This document shows positions 41,612 through 52,450 of a stretch of 64,000 nt of DNA, piece after piece. This DNA is from Chamaelirium japonicum (lineage: Eukaryota > Streptophyta > Magnoliopsida > Liliales > Melanthiaceae): positions 434,001 to 498,000 of the forward strand of contig CANTAL010000097.1 of the NCBI GenBank assembly GCA_947650365.1. Direction: 5' to 3'. A program made the position numbers and the translations under genes. Numbering within the stretch: the stretch's first letter is position 1; every line of letters begins with the position of its first letter. Under the pieces are notes generated by a model that had not been told where the DNA came from, searched no databases, and worked only from the letters and a program-made list of their open reading frames with translations.

Positions 41612-41832
41612 AATCTCCCCCCCTCTCCGGCCTCCCTCCCCCCCTCCCCGGCCTCCCCCCCCTCCCCGGCCTCCCTCCCCTCCTCCCCGGAGCTCCCTCG
41701 CTTCGCGTCCCTTCGGCCGACCGATCGACCGGCGGCAAGCTCCGGCGGCAAGCTCCTCCTCCTCCTCGTGGGCTCCGGCCGGTGAGATCCTCCTCCTCCT
41801 CCTCCCCCCGGTGAGCTCCTCCTCCTCCCATG
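41391..41832 (+). promoter_or_regulatory. CT/C-rich leader (probable 5' UTR exon) of the CACTA gene
   Basis: A pyrimidine-rich stretch with (CT)n runs at about 41448-41472 and 41580-41611. Each run begins a copy of a ~130-bp direct duplication (about 41450-41579 and 41580-41708), sharing CAATCTCCCCCCC, CCGGCCTCCCTCC and CCGGAGCTCCCTCG. It ends CTCCTCCCATG at 41832, immediately followed by GTATGT, a good splice donor. I interpret it as a non-coding first exon ending in ATG; a GC-rich first exon is also a feature of En/Spm. Minus-strand open frames here are composition artefacts. Confidence 0.6.
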
Positions 41833-42395
41833 GTATGTAGATCTTAAATTATTTTTTTCCAGTATATTGCTTGCTGAACTTCCAGTATATTTTCTAAGGA
41901 GTTAGGCCTAAATACCATATTTTTATTATTGGGTATGTATAATTGTGATTAGTTTGTGGGATATGTCCAAACACCAAATAGTTGTGAGTCAAAACCATCC
42001 TTTTTTGGTACAAACATTCTATTCGGCTTTTTCTTTCAAATTTTATCATGGTTTTGGATCGGGCTAACCCAAGTCTGGCTGAAGCGGATGAGTCCTCCGT
42101 ATGATATATGTTAATGTTGAAAATTTTGGAAGGCTTAAATCGATTTTCATTTCACTTGTTGTCTTATGAAAGAAGCAATGCATTTGCTGTAGGGAAATTA
42201 AACAATTCGATGATCTAAGGGTGGTAGTTTCTACTGTTCCACAGTCTGAGTTCACAAACAGGCTCTCCACAAAAACACTTTTTGGGATCAAATTGTATCC
42301 AAACAGGCTCTTTATCTTTTTTTTGGAATTCCAGGCTTCCAAAATCCTGGAAACGGAGCGTATCCAAACATAAGTCCCACTAAAATTTTTCCGGA

Positions 42396-43346
42396 CCAAT
42401 TTACGATTCGATTCACCGATTTAGAGTCTAAGTGTTGGAAAATCATAAGTTAGCGTGTTTCGGATATGAAATAGCTAGGTTTGGATTCGATCGGATCGTC
42501 ATCGGATCGGCATCCGATAATTCGAACTTGGAATTATTCCGTATTTCAGACTTGCGAGCGGGTTCTAATTGGATATTTGACCAATTTACGCTCCGATTCA
42601 CCGATTTAGAGTCTAAGTGTTGGAAAATCATAACTTAGCGTGTTTCGGATATAAAATAGGTTTGGATTCGATCTGATCGTCATCAGATCCGCATCCGATA
42701 ATTCGAAGTTGGAATTATTCCGTATTTCGGACTTGCGAGCGGGTTCTAATTGGATATTTGACCAATTTACGATTCGATTCACCGATTTAGAATCTAAGTG
42801 TTGGAAAATCATAAGTTAGCATGTTTCGGATATGAAATAGCTAGGTTTGGATTCGATCCAATCGTCATCGGATCGGCATCCGATAATTCGAACTTGGAAT
42901 TATTCCGTATTTTGGACTTGCGAGCAAATTCTAATTGGATATTTGACCAATTTAAGCTCCGATTCACCGATTTAGAGTCTAAGTGTTGGAAAATCATAAC
43001 TTAGCGTGTTTCGGATATGAAATAGGTTTGGATTCGATCCGATCGTTATCGGATCGGCATCCGATAATTCGAAGTTGGAATTATTCCGTATATCGGACTT
43101 GCGAGCGGGTTCTAATTGGATATTTGACCAATTTACGCTCCGGTTCACCGATCTAGAGTCTAAGTGTTGGATAATCATAACTTAGCGTGTTTCGGATATG
43201 AAATTGGTTTGGATTCAATCCGATCGTCATCGGATCGGCATCCGATAATTCGAACTTGGAATTATATTCCGTATTTCGGACTTGCGAGCGGGTTCTAATT
43301 GGATATTTGACCAATTTACGATCCGATTAACCGATTTAGAGTCTAA
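42396..43346 (-). repeat. Upstream 181/185-bp tandem array (about 5 units, reverse)
   Basis: The landmark CACCGATTTAGA recurs at 42414, 42599, 42780, 42965 and 43146, with a degenerate sixth (TAACCGATTTAGA) near 43329. Spacings are 185, 181, 185, 181 and about 183 bp. The 185-bp units carry a 4-bp GCTA gain (GAAATAGCTAGG, about 42468 and 42836). The units are the reverse complement of those in the 45271-52190 array. Short open frames on both strands repeat with the unit and are not regarded as genes. Confidence 0.92.
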
Positions 43347-43506
43347 CTGTTTCATATTGTTTCATATTGTTTCATATTGCGAGCGGGTTCATATTGTTTC
43401 ATATTGTTTCATATGTAAATCATACTGTTTCATATATAAATCAAACTGTTTCATATTGTTTCATATATAAATCTTACTGTTTCATATATAAATTAAATTG
43501 TTTCAG
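43347..43506 (+). repeat. TGTTTCATAT simple repeats before the coding start
   Basis: About a dozen short repeats of TGTTTCATA(T), several followed by ATAAATC(A/T), lead to the acceptor TTTCAG at 43506. A fragment of the 181-bp unit (GCGAGCGGGTTC) is embedded near 43379, so the tract seems to have grown from the edge of the array. It is T-rich and could serve as the intron's polypyrimidine and branch region. Confidence 0.75.
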
Positions 43507-43708
43507 ATGGCATCACGGTCATATGTTCGTAGAGGCAGAGGCAGGGGTGGGGTAGCTCGGAGCGCTCCGGCTGCCACCCCAGGGTCCGAGGCTGAGCCGT
43601 CCGGATCTGGTAGTGCTGTTCCTCTCTCCACACCAGCTCCTGCTGTGGTCGCAGCCTCCGGAGCTTCGAGCAGTGCTCAGCACTCGGCTACAGCGTCTAC
43701 GCCCACAG
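43507..43708 (+). CDS. TnpA-like exon 1
   Basis: Starts ATGGCATCACGG and ends ACAG|GTAATG after 67 codons plus one base. It encodes the basic, low-complexity Ser/Ala/Pro/Gly-rich N-terminus. It is GC-rich compared with the flanking introns, which supports coding. Confidence 0.7.
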
Positions 43709-43780
43709 GTAATGTTTAGATCTAAAGTTTTATACATGTTGTAAATACTTCTTCAGTACTGATGTATATTTTATTTGCAG

Positions 43781-44016
43781 GGTCGACCAGGCACGTAGGC
43801 GACCGGGGCGTGACGACGGCCCGGCGCTTGTCGGCCTTACGCGAGCCGCTATCCCTACAGTGGAGCGGCGGGACCTTTTTGGGCGAGCACGCTTCTGACG
43901 CCGCCACGTGGGTCGGCATGATAGTACGGGAGGAGAGGAATGCCCCGATTGTGGGGTTAAGGGGGTGGAAGAACATTGATGCATCCTATAAGGAGAGGAT
44001 GTATCAGTAGTTTTTG
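43781..44016 (+). CDS. TnpA-like exon 2, contains TAG at 44008-44010
   Basis: Acceptor TTTGCAG at 43780, donor TTG|GTACGT at 44017. The reading frame gives ...SYKERMYQ, stop, FL and then joins exon 3 in phase. Using an earlier GT at 44001 would avoid the stop but would put exon 3 out of frame. The stop is therefore probably a true nonsense mutation, fitting CAG to TAG. Confidence 0.65.
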
Positions 44017-44109
44017 GTACGTTAGTTTCATTAAAGCATTTTAGAATAATATCGTACTTCTTGATAATTTGATTTGATAAAATGACTTGTTTCTAAATTG
44101 ATTTTACAG

Positions 44110-44334
44110 GAGAAATTTAAATGGGAGAACATGGAAACCGACACCCATCGGGAGGACTTGTGGAAGACGATGGGTGAGCGGTACAGGGATTACCGTCACG
44201 AGCTCTACAAGCTCTACGGTTACTTGGTCGGCCAGCCGGCTGAGGAGGTACAGGCTGCGGCCGGGACGAGAGACGCGCCACCGCTACACATTCTACAGTT
44301 TTTGGTCGCTCACTGGGCCACCCCTAGCTTTCAG
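44110..44334 (+). CDS. TnpA-like exon 3
   Basis: Acceptor TTTACAG at 44109, donor CAG|GTATAA at 44335; 75 whole codons. It holds the best family match: EKFKWEN, then EDLWKTMGERYRDYRHELYK, and ends W-A-T-P-S-F-Q. Confidence 0.75.
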
Positions 44335-44422
44335 GTATAATTATAATTTTGTTGATTCGTACTTGTTTTAATGTTATACTAAAAATTTGTATTGATGTTT
44401 CAAAATTTAATCGATTGCACAG

Positions 44423-44518
44423 AATAAATCTGCTATAGGCAAGCAGAATAGAAGTGCCTCGACGACACCTGCTCCAGTGAAGGGGAGGACCTCCATGCCC
44501 CAGCTTGCCCAGCAGCTG
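44423..44518 (+). CDS. TnpA-like exon 4
   Basis: Acceptor TTGCACAG at 44422, donor CTG|GTAAAT at 44519; 32 codons. It includes the SA(I)GKQNRS stretch, matching the S..NR motif of the family. Confidence 0.68.
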
Positions 44519-44599
44519 GTAAATGATACAAACATTGTTATTATTTAAAACTCTATACATGTTATATTAACTCATCTATTTATTTTATATGTCCAACAG

Positions 44600-44704
44600 A
44601 CACAGTCCTTGGGCCACGAGCCTAATAGGATTGACCTTTTTGAGGCCTCTAGGAGGCGGCGTATCGATGGGGCATTTCTGGACGACAGGGTTGCCTCGCA
44701 AGTG
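44600..44704 (+). CDS. TnpA-like exon 5
   Basis: Acceptor CCAACAG at 44599, donor GTG|GTAAGT at 44705; 35 codons. It encodes ...EPNRIDLFEASRRRR..G.FLDD, in line with the 'P...DLF...H....G.FVD' part of related proteins. Confidence 0.68.
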
Positions 44705-44786
44705 GTAAGTAATTAAATTACTGTTAATATATTCTTATACATATGCCATAAAATATCATTGAATATCATTGGTTGTTTTTATATAG

Positions 44787-45194
44787 GAGAGGATGCGACT
44801 TCTGGTGACCCCGTCGGGCGAGGCCGGCTCCTCCACCAGCTCAGTATCTATCGACTCAGCGATGGATACTGTGCTGAGACGTGCCACGCACGGCCGTGTC
44901 CTCTGTACGGGACTTGGAGTCACGCCCTCCTCCTACTTTGGACGAGAGGGTATGCGCTTGAGGGCACGGGACACCCAGACCGGTGCTATCACTCAGCTGC
45001 AGTCTGCGCTAGATGCAGAGCGAGAGCAGAGGCAGGCCCTCGAGCGGAGGATTGAGGCGGAGCGAGAGCAGAGGCAGGCCCTCGAGCAGAGGGTTGAGGC
45101 GGAGAAGAAGGCCCACGATGAGGAAAGAGAAGCTCGCAGGGAACTAGAGCGTCGGCTTAATCACTTCATAAGCCGGTCTAGCGGTGGCTCATGA
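44787..45194 (+). CDS. TnpA-like exon 6 (C-terminal, coiled coil)
   Basis: Acceptor TATATAG at 44786; 135 codons to TGA at 45192-45194. After a Ser-rich stretch comes GRVLCTGLGVTPSSYFG, then about 55 residues of heptad-like, charged sequence with two 13-residue repeats. A coiled coil of this kind suggests oligomerisation, as for TnpA. Confidence 0.75.
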   Translation, partial: ERMRLLVTPSGEAGSSTSSVSIDSAMDTVLRRATHGRVLCTGLGVTPSSYFGREGMRLRARDTQTGAITQLQSALDAEREQRQALERRIEAEREQRQALEQRVEAEKKAHDEEREARRELERRLNHFISRSSGGS

Positions 45195-45198
45195 TCAG

Positions 45199-48100
45199 GT
45201 ACTTACTAATCTTTATAATATTAGTAAAAAATATGAATCATACTAATTTGAGTTTAGATCATATTATCACACTTATGATTTTCCAACACTTAGATTCTAA
45301 ATCGGTGAATCGAAGCGTAAATTCTTCAAATATCCAATTAGAACCCGCTCGCAAGTCCGAAATACGGAATAATTCCAAGTTCGAATTATCGGATGCCGAT
45401 CCGATACGGATCGGATCGAATCCAAACCTATTTCATATCCGAAACACGCTAAGTTATGATTTTCCAACACTTAGATTCTAAATCGGTGAATCGGAGCGTA
45501 AACTCTTCAAATATCCAATTAGAACTCGCTTGCAAGTCCGAAATACGGAATAATTCCAAGTTCGAATTATCGGATGCCGATCCGATGACGATCGGATCGA
45601 ATCCAAACCTATTTCATATCCGAAACACGCTAAGTTATGATTTTCCAACACTTAGACTCTAAATCGGTGAAGCGGAGCGTAAATTGGTCAAATATCCAAT
45701 TAGAACCCTCTCGCAAGTCCGAAATACGGAATAATTCTAAGTTCGAATTATCGGATGCCGATCCGATGACGATCGGATCGAATCCAAACCTATTTCATAT
45801 CCGAAACACGCTAACTTATGATTTTCCAACACTTAGACTCTAAATCGGTGAATCGGAGCGTAAATTGGTCAAATATCCAATTAGAACTCGCTCGCAAGTC
45901 CGAAATATGGAATAAATCCAAGTTCGAATTATTGGAAGCCGATCCGATGACGATCCGATCGATCCAAACCTATTTCATATCCGAAACACGCTAACTTATG
46001 ATTTTCCAACACTTAGACTCTAAATCGGTGAATCGGAGCGTAAATTGGTCAAATATCCAATTAGAACCAGCTCGCAAGTCCGAAATACGAAATAATTCCA
46101 AGTTCGAATTATCGGATGCCGATCCGATGACGATCAGATCGAATCCAAACCTATTTCATATCCGAAACACGCTAACTTATGATTTTCCAACACTTAGACT
46201 CTAAATCGGTGAATCGGAGCGTAAATTGGTCAAATATCCAATTAGAACCCGCTCGCAAATCCGAAATACGGAATAATTCCAACTTCGAATTATCGGATGC
46301 CGATCCGATGACGATCGGATCGAATCCAAACCTATTTCATATCCGAAACACGCTAAGTTATGATTTTCCAACTCTTAGACTCTAAATCGCTGAATCAGAG
46401 CGTAAATTGGTCAAATATCCAATTAGAACCCGCTCGCAAGTCTGAAATACGGAATAATTCCAAGTTCAAATTATCGGATGCCGATCCGATGACGATCCGA
46501 TCGAATCTAAACCTAGCTATTTCATATTCGAAACACGCTAACTTATCATTTTCCAACACTTAGACTCTAAATCAGTGAATCGAATCATAAATTGGTCAAA
46601 TATCCAATTAGAACCCGCTCGCAAGTCCGAAATACGAAATAATTCCAACTTCGAATTATCGGATGCGGATCCGATGACGATCGGATCGAATCCAAACCTA
46701 TTTCATATCCGAAACACACTAAGTTATGATTTTCCAACACTTAGACTCTAAATCGGTGAATCGGAGCGTAAATTGGTCAAATATCCAATTAGAACCCGCT
46801 CGCAAGTCCAAAATAAGGAATAATTCCAAGTTCGAATTATCGAATGCCGATCCGATGACGATCCGATCGAATCCAAACCTATTTCATATCCGAAGCACGC
46901 TAACTTATAATTTTCCAACACTTAGACTCTAAATCGGTGAATCGGAGCGTAAATTGGTCAAATATCCAATTAGAACCCGCTCGCAAGTCCGAAATACGGA
47001 ATAATTCCAACTTCGAATTACCGGATGCCGATCCGATGATGATCGGATCGAATCCAAACCTATTTTATATCCGAAACACGCTAACTTATGATTTTCCAAC
47101 ACTTAGACTCTAAATCGGTGAATCGGAGCGTAAATTGGTCAAATATCAAATTAGAACCCGCTCGCAAGTCCAAAATATGGAATAATTCCAAGTTTGAATT
47201 ATCAGATGCCGATCCCATGATGATCCGATCGAATCCAAACCTATTTCATATCCGAAACACGCTAACTTATGATTTTCCAACACTTAGACTCTAAATCGGT
47301 GAATCGGAGCGTAAATTGGTCAAATATCCAATTAGAACCCGCTCGCAAGTCCGAAATACGGAATAATTCCAAGTTCGAATTATCGGATGCCGATCCGATG
47401 ATGATCGGATCGAATCCAAACCTATTTCATATCCGAAACACGCTAACTTATGATTTTCCAACACTTAGACTCTAAATCGGTGAATCGGAGCGTAAATTGG
47501 TCAAATATCCAATTAGAACCCGCTCGCAAGTCCGAAATACGGAATAATTCCAAGTTCGAATTATCTAATGCCGATCCGATGATGATCCGATCGAATCCAA
47601 ACCTATTTCATATCCGAAACACGCTAAGTTATGATTTTCCAACACTTAGACTCTAAATCGGTGAATCGGAGCGTAAATTGGTCAAATATCAAATTAGAAC
47701 CCGCTCGCAAGTCCGAAATACGAAATAATTCCAAGTTCAAATTATCGAATGCCGATCCGATGATGATCCGATCGAATCCAAACCTATTTCATATCCGAAA
47801 CACGCTAACTTATGATTTTCCAACACTTAGACTCTAAATCGGTGAATCGGAGCGTAAATTGGTCAAATATCAAATTAGAACCCGCTCGCAAGTCCGAAAT
47901 ACGGAATAATTGCAAGTTCGAATTATCGGATGCCGATCCGATGATGATCCGATCGAATCCAAACCTATTTCATATCCGAAACACGCTAACTTATGATTTT
48001 CCAACACTTAGACACTAAATCGGTGAATCGGAGCGTAAATTGGTCAAATATCCAATTAGAACCCGCTCGCAAGTCCGAAATACGGAATAATTCCAAGTTC

Positions 48101-51100
48101 GAATTATCGGATGCCGATCCGATGACGATCGGATCGAATCCAAACCTATTTCATATCTGAAACACGCTAAGTTATGATTATCCAACACTTAAACTCTAAA
48201 TCGGTGAATCGGAGCGTAAATTGGTCAAATATCCAATTAGAACCCGCTCGCAAGTCCGAAATACGAAATAATTCCAAGTTCGAATTATCGGATGCCGATC
48301 CGATGACGATCCGATCGAATCCAAACCTATTTCATATCCGAAACACGCTAACTTTTGATTTTCCAACACTTAGACTCTAAATTGGTGAATCGGAGCGTAA
48401 ATTGGTCAAATATCCAATTAGAACCCGCTCGCAAATCCGAAATACGGAATAATTCCAACTTCGAATTATTGGATGCCGATCCGATGACGATCGGATCGAA
48501 TCCAAACCTATTTCATATCCGAAACACGCTAAGTTATGATTTTCCAACACTTAGACTCTAAATCGGTGAATCGGAGCGTAAATTGGTCAAATATCCAATT
48601 AGAACCCGCTCGCAAGTCCGAAATACGGAATAATTCCAAGTTCGAATTATCGGATGCTGATCCGATGATGATCCGATCGAATCCAAACCTAGCTATTTCA
48701 TATCCGGAACACGCTAACTTATCATTTTCCAACACTTAGATTCTAAATCGGTGAATCGAATCGTAAATTGGTGAAATATCCAATTAGAACCCGCTCGCAA
48801 GTCCGAAATACGGAATAATTCCAACTTCGAATTATCGGATGCGGATCCGATGACGATCGGATCGAATCCAAACCTATTTCATATCCGAAACACGCTAAGT
48901 TATGATTTTCCAACACTTAGACTCTAAATCGGTGAATCGGAGCGTAAATTGGTCAAATATCCAATTAGAACCCGCTCACAAGTCCGAAATACGGAATAAT
49001 TCCAAGTTCGAATTATCGGATGCCGATCCGATGACGATCCGATCGAATCCAAACCTATTTCATATCCGAAGCACACTAACATATGATTTTCCAACACTTA
49101 GACTCTAAATCGGTGAATCGGAGCTTAAATTGGTCAAATTTCCAATTAGAACTCGCTCGCAAGTCCGAAATACAGAATAATTCCAACTTCGAATTACCGG
49201 ATGCCAATCCGATGACGATCGGATCGAATCCAAACCTATTTTATATCCGAAACACGCTAACTTATGATTTTCCAACACTTAGACTCTAAATCGGTGAATC
49301 GGAGCGTAAATTGGTCAAATATCAAATTAGAACCCGCTCGCAAGTCCGAAATACGGAATAATTCCAAGTTCGAATTATCGGATGTCGATCCCATGATGAT
49401 CCGATCGAATCCAAACCTATTTCTTATCCGAAACACGCTAACTTATGATTTTCCAACACTTAGACTCTAAATCGGTGAATCGGAGCGTAAATTGGTCAAA
49501 TATCCAATTAGAACCCACTCGCAAGTCCGAAATACGGAATAATTCCAAGTTCAAATTATCGGATGCCGATCCGATGACGATCGGATCGAATGCAAACCTA
49601 TTTCATATCCGAAACACGCTAACTTATAATTTTCCAACACTTAGACTCTAAATCGGTGAATCGGAGCGTAAATTGGTCAAATATCAAATTAGAACCCGCT
49701 CGCAAGTCCGAAATACGGAATAATTCCAAGTTCAAATTATCGGATGCCGATCCGATTATGATCCGATCGAATCCAAACCTATTTCATATCCGAAACACGC
49801 TAACTTATGATTTTCCAACACTTAGACTCTAAATGGGTGAATCGGAGCGTAAATTGGTCAAATATCAAATTAGAACCCGCTCGCAAGTCCGAAATACGGA
49901 ATAATTCCAAGTTCGAATTATCGGATGCCGATCCGATGATGATCCGATCGAATCCAAACCTATTTCATATCCGAAACACGCTAACTTATGATTTTCCAAC
50001 ACTTAGACTCTAAATCGGTGAATCGGAACGTAAATTGGTCAAATATCCAATTAGAACCCGCTCGCAAGTCCGAAATACGGAATAATTCCAAGTTCGAATT
50101 ATCGGATGCCGATCCGATGACGATCGGATCGAATCCAAACCTATTTCATATCCGAAACACGCTAACTTATGATTTTCCAACACTTAGACTCTAAATCGGT
50201 GAATCGGAGCGTAAATTGGTCAAATATCCAATTAGAACCCGCTCGCAAGTCCGAAATACGGAATAATTCCAACTTCGAATTATCGGATGCCGATCCGAAG
50301 ACGATCGGATCGAATCCAAACCTGTTTCATATCCGAAACACGCTAACTTATGATTTTCCAACACTTAGACTCTAAATCGGTGAATCGGAGCGTAAATTGG
50401 TCAAATATCAAATTAGAACCCGCTCGCAAGTCCGAAATACGGAATAATTCCAAGTTCGAATTATCAGATGCCGATCCGATGATGATCCGATCGAATCCAA
50501 ATCTATTTTATATCCGAAACACGCTAACTTATGATTTTCCAACACTTAGACTCTAAATCGGTGAATCGGAGCGTAAATTGGTCAAATATCCTATTAGAAC
50601 CCGCTCGGAAGTCCGAAATACGGAATAATTCCATGTTCGAATTATCGGATGCCGATCCGATGATGATCCGATCGAATCCAAACCTATTTCATATCCGAAA
50701 CACGCTAACTTATGATTTTCCAACACTTAGACTCTAAATCGGTGAATCGGAACGTAAATTGGTCAAATATCCAATTAGAACCCGCTCGCAAGTCCGAAAT
50801 ACGGAATACTTCCAACTTCGAATTACCGGATGCCGATCCGATGACGATCGGATCAAATCCAAACCTATTTCATATCCGAAACACGCTAACTTATGATTTT
50901 CCAACACTTAGACTCTAAATCGGTGAATCGGAGCGTAAATTGGTCAAATATCCAATTAGAACCCGCTCACAAGTCCGAAATACGGAATAATTCCAAGTTC
51001 GAATTATCGGATGCCGATCCGATGACGACCGGATCGAATCCAAACCTATTTCATATCCGAAACACGCTAACTTATGATTTTCCAACACTTAGACTCTAAA

Positions 51101-52233
51101 TCGGTGAATCGGAGCGTAAATTGGTCAAATATCAAATTAGAACCCGCTCGCAAGTCCGAAATACGGAATAATTCCAAGTTCGAATTATCGGATGCCGATC
51201 CGATGATGATCCGATCGAATCCAAACCTTTTTCATATCCGAAACACGCTAACTTCTGATTTTCCAACACTTAGACTCTAAATCGGTGAATCGGAGCGTAA
51301 ATTGGTCAAATATCAAATTAGAACTCGCTCACAAGTCCGAAATACGGAATAATTCCAAGTTCGAATTATCGGATGCCGATCCTATGAGGATCCGATCGAA
51401 TCCAAACCTATTTCATATCCGAAACACGCTAACTTATGATTTTCCAACACTTAGACTCTAAATCGGTGAATCGGAACGTAAATTGGTCAAATATCCAATT
51501 AGAACCCGCTCGCAAGTCCGAAATACGGAATAATTCCAAGTTCGAATTATCGGATGCCGATCCGATGACGATCGGATCGAATCCAAACCTATTTCATATC
51601 CGAAACACGCTAACTTATGATTTTCCAACACTTAGACTCTAAATCGGTGAATCGGAGCGTAAATTGGTCAAATATCCAATTAGAACCCGCTCGCAAGTCC
51701 GAAATACGGAATAAATCCAACTTCGAATTATTGGATGCCGATCCGATGACGATCGGATCGAATCCAAACCTATTTCATATCCGAAACACGCTAACTTATG
51801 ATTTTCTAACACTTAGACTCTAAATCGGTGAATCGGAGCGTAAATTGGTCAAATATCCAATTAGAACCCGCTCGCAAGTCCGAAATACGGAATAATTCCA
51901 AGTTCGAATTATCGAATGCCGATCCGATGACGATCCGATCGAATCCAAACCTAGCTATTTCATATCCGAAACACGCTAAGTTATGATTTTTCAACACTTA
52001 GACTCTAAATCGGTGAATCGGAGCGTAAATTGGTCAAATATCCAATTAGAACCCGCTTGCAAGTCCGAAATATGGAATAATTCCAAGTTCGAATTATCGG
52101 ATGCCGATAATTCTACGATCGGATCGAATCCAAACCTATTTCAAAACCGAAACACGCTAACTTATCATTTTTTAACGCTTAGACTCAGTTATAGATATAA
52201 ACCATCTTTTTAACAAATACATGTTAATTGCAG
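45199..52233 (+). other. Probable 3' UTR intron (7 kb) containing the downstream array
   Basis: Four bases after the stop codon, CAG|GTACTT forms a donor (GT at 45199). The next convincing acceptor after the array is TTAATTGCAG at 52233, followed by a GC-rich exon-like stretch. If used, the whole 181-bp array is intronic and lies between the stop codon and the last exon. An alternative is that transcripts end within or before the array. Confidence 0.5.
45271..52190 (+). repeat. Downstream 181/185-bp tandem array (38 units plus a partial)
   Basis: The landmark ATGATTTTCCAACACTTAG begins a unit every 181 bp from 45275 (45275, 45456, 45637, ... 51983), with a truncated unit at about 52164. Three units are 185 bp through a GCTA gain (CCTAGCTATTTC, about 46510, 48690 and 51953). 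Other unit variants are ATCCAATT/ATCAAATT, GATGACGATCGG/GATGATGATCCG and GAATCGGA(A/G)CG. Order of variants shows higher-order copies (12-unit and 4-unit periods). Orientation is opposite to the upstream array. Thirty or so units keep a 68-codon open frame overlapping the next by 26 bp, in rotating frames; I take this as a by-product of repetition. Confidence 0.95.
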
Positions 52234-52450
52234 AAGCAGGGCGGCGTCAGGGGATCGATGAGAGCACCAGCGTTGGTGGTGGGCGGGCGTGGTTGAGATA
52301 GGGCGGCGTCAGGGGATAGATGAGAGCACTGGCGTTGGTGGCGGGCGGGGGTGGTTGAGATAGGACATGTATCATCTCTCAGTTCTGGATTGTGTAAATA
52401 TTATTTTGTAATATATGGTTATTTTTTGTTCTTGTCTATAATTGTCGGCC
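52234..52450 (+). other. Probable terminal non-coding exon with a 62-bp duplication
   Basis: A GC-rich stretch begins after the acceptor at 52233. Two nearly identical 62-bp units, each starting GGGCGGCGTCAGGGGAT, lie at 52239-52300 and 52301-52362. The sequence then becomes AT-rich (GTAAATATTATTTTGTAATAT), where polyadenylation could occur; no exact AATAAA is seen nearby. No credible open frame is present. Confidence 0.45.

Larger units (their letters stand above)
41833..43506 (+). other. Probable 5' intron containing the upstream repeat array
   Basis: Donor GTATGT at 41833 follows ATG at 41830-41832. The acceptor is TTTCAG at 43501-43506, right before ATGGCATCACGG. Joining gives two in-frame ATG codons in a row. 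The 1674-bp interval holds about 560 bp of unique AT-rich sequence (41833-42395, no recognisable gene), five 181/185-bp repeats and a TGTTTCATAT-rich tract. Splicing is predicted from signals only. Confidence 0.55.
43507..45194 (+). pseudogene. TnpA-like gene of the CACTA element (Transposase_24, Ptta/En/Spm), six exons, in-frame stop
   Basis: Exons 43507-43708, 43781-44016, 44110-44334, 44423-44518, 44600-44704 and 44787-45194 all have GT...AG borders. They join into 423 codons plus stop in one consistent frame, interrupted only by TAG at codon 144. The N-terminus (residues 1-67) is basic then Ser/Ala/Pro-rich (RRGRGRGG). Exons 2-4 carry aromatic/basic motifs of the family (GWKNID, KFKWEN, WKTMGERYRDYRHELYKLYG, KQNRS). 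Exon 6 has the conserved GLGVTPSSYFG and then a Glu/Arg-rich coiled coil with a 13-residue repeat (AEREQRQALER) to the end. TnpA proteins bind subterminal motifs and assist the TnpD transposase in the nucleus. The family call is by recognition, not search. The start follows TTTCAG; an extra in-frame ATG may be spliced on from 41830. Confidence 0.78.

Noticed and set aside
41470-41831. Minus-strand open frames rich in Gly/Arg/Glu
   Set aside because: They are the complement of the duplicated CT/C-rich leader. The composition alone gives G/R/E-rich translation.
42064-42399. 111-codon minus-strand frame
   Set aside because: It lies in AT-rich sequence inside the predicted 5' intron, opposite to the gene, with no recognisable motif. 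I could not support it as a gene.
43519-43984. Minus-strand and alternative-frame ORFs over exons 1-2
   Set aside because: They are shadows of the GC-rich TnpA-like exons, whose + strand frame joins across splice sites and matches the family.
44001-44010. An alternative splice donor at 44001 that would skip the stop codon
   Set aside because: Joining there to 44110 shifts the frame, whereas the donor at 44017 keeps the frame with exon 3 and is a better match to the consensus.
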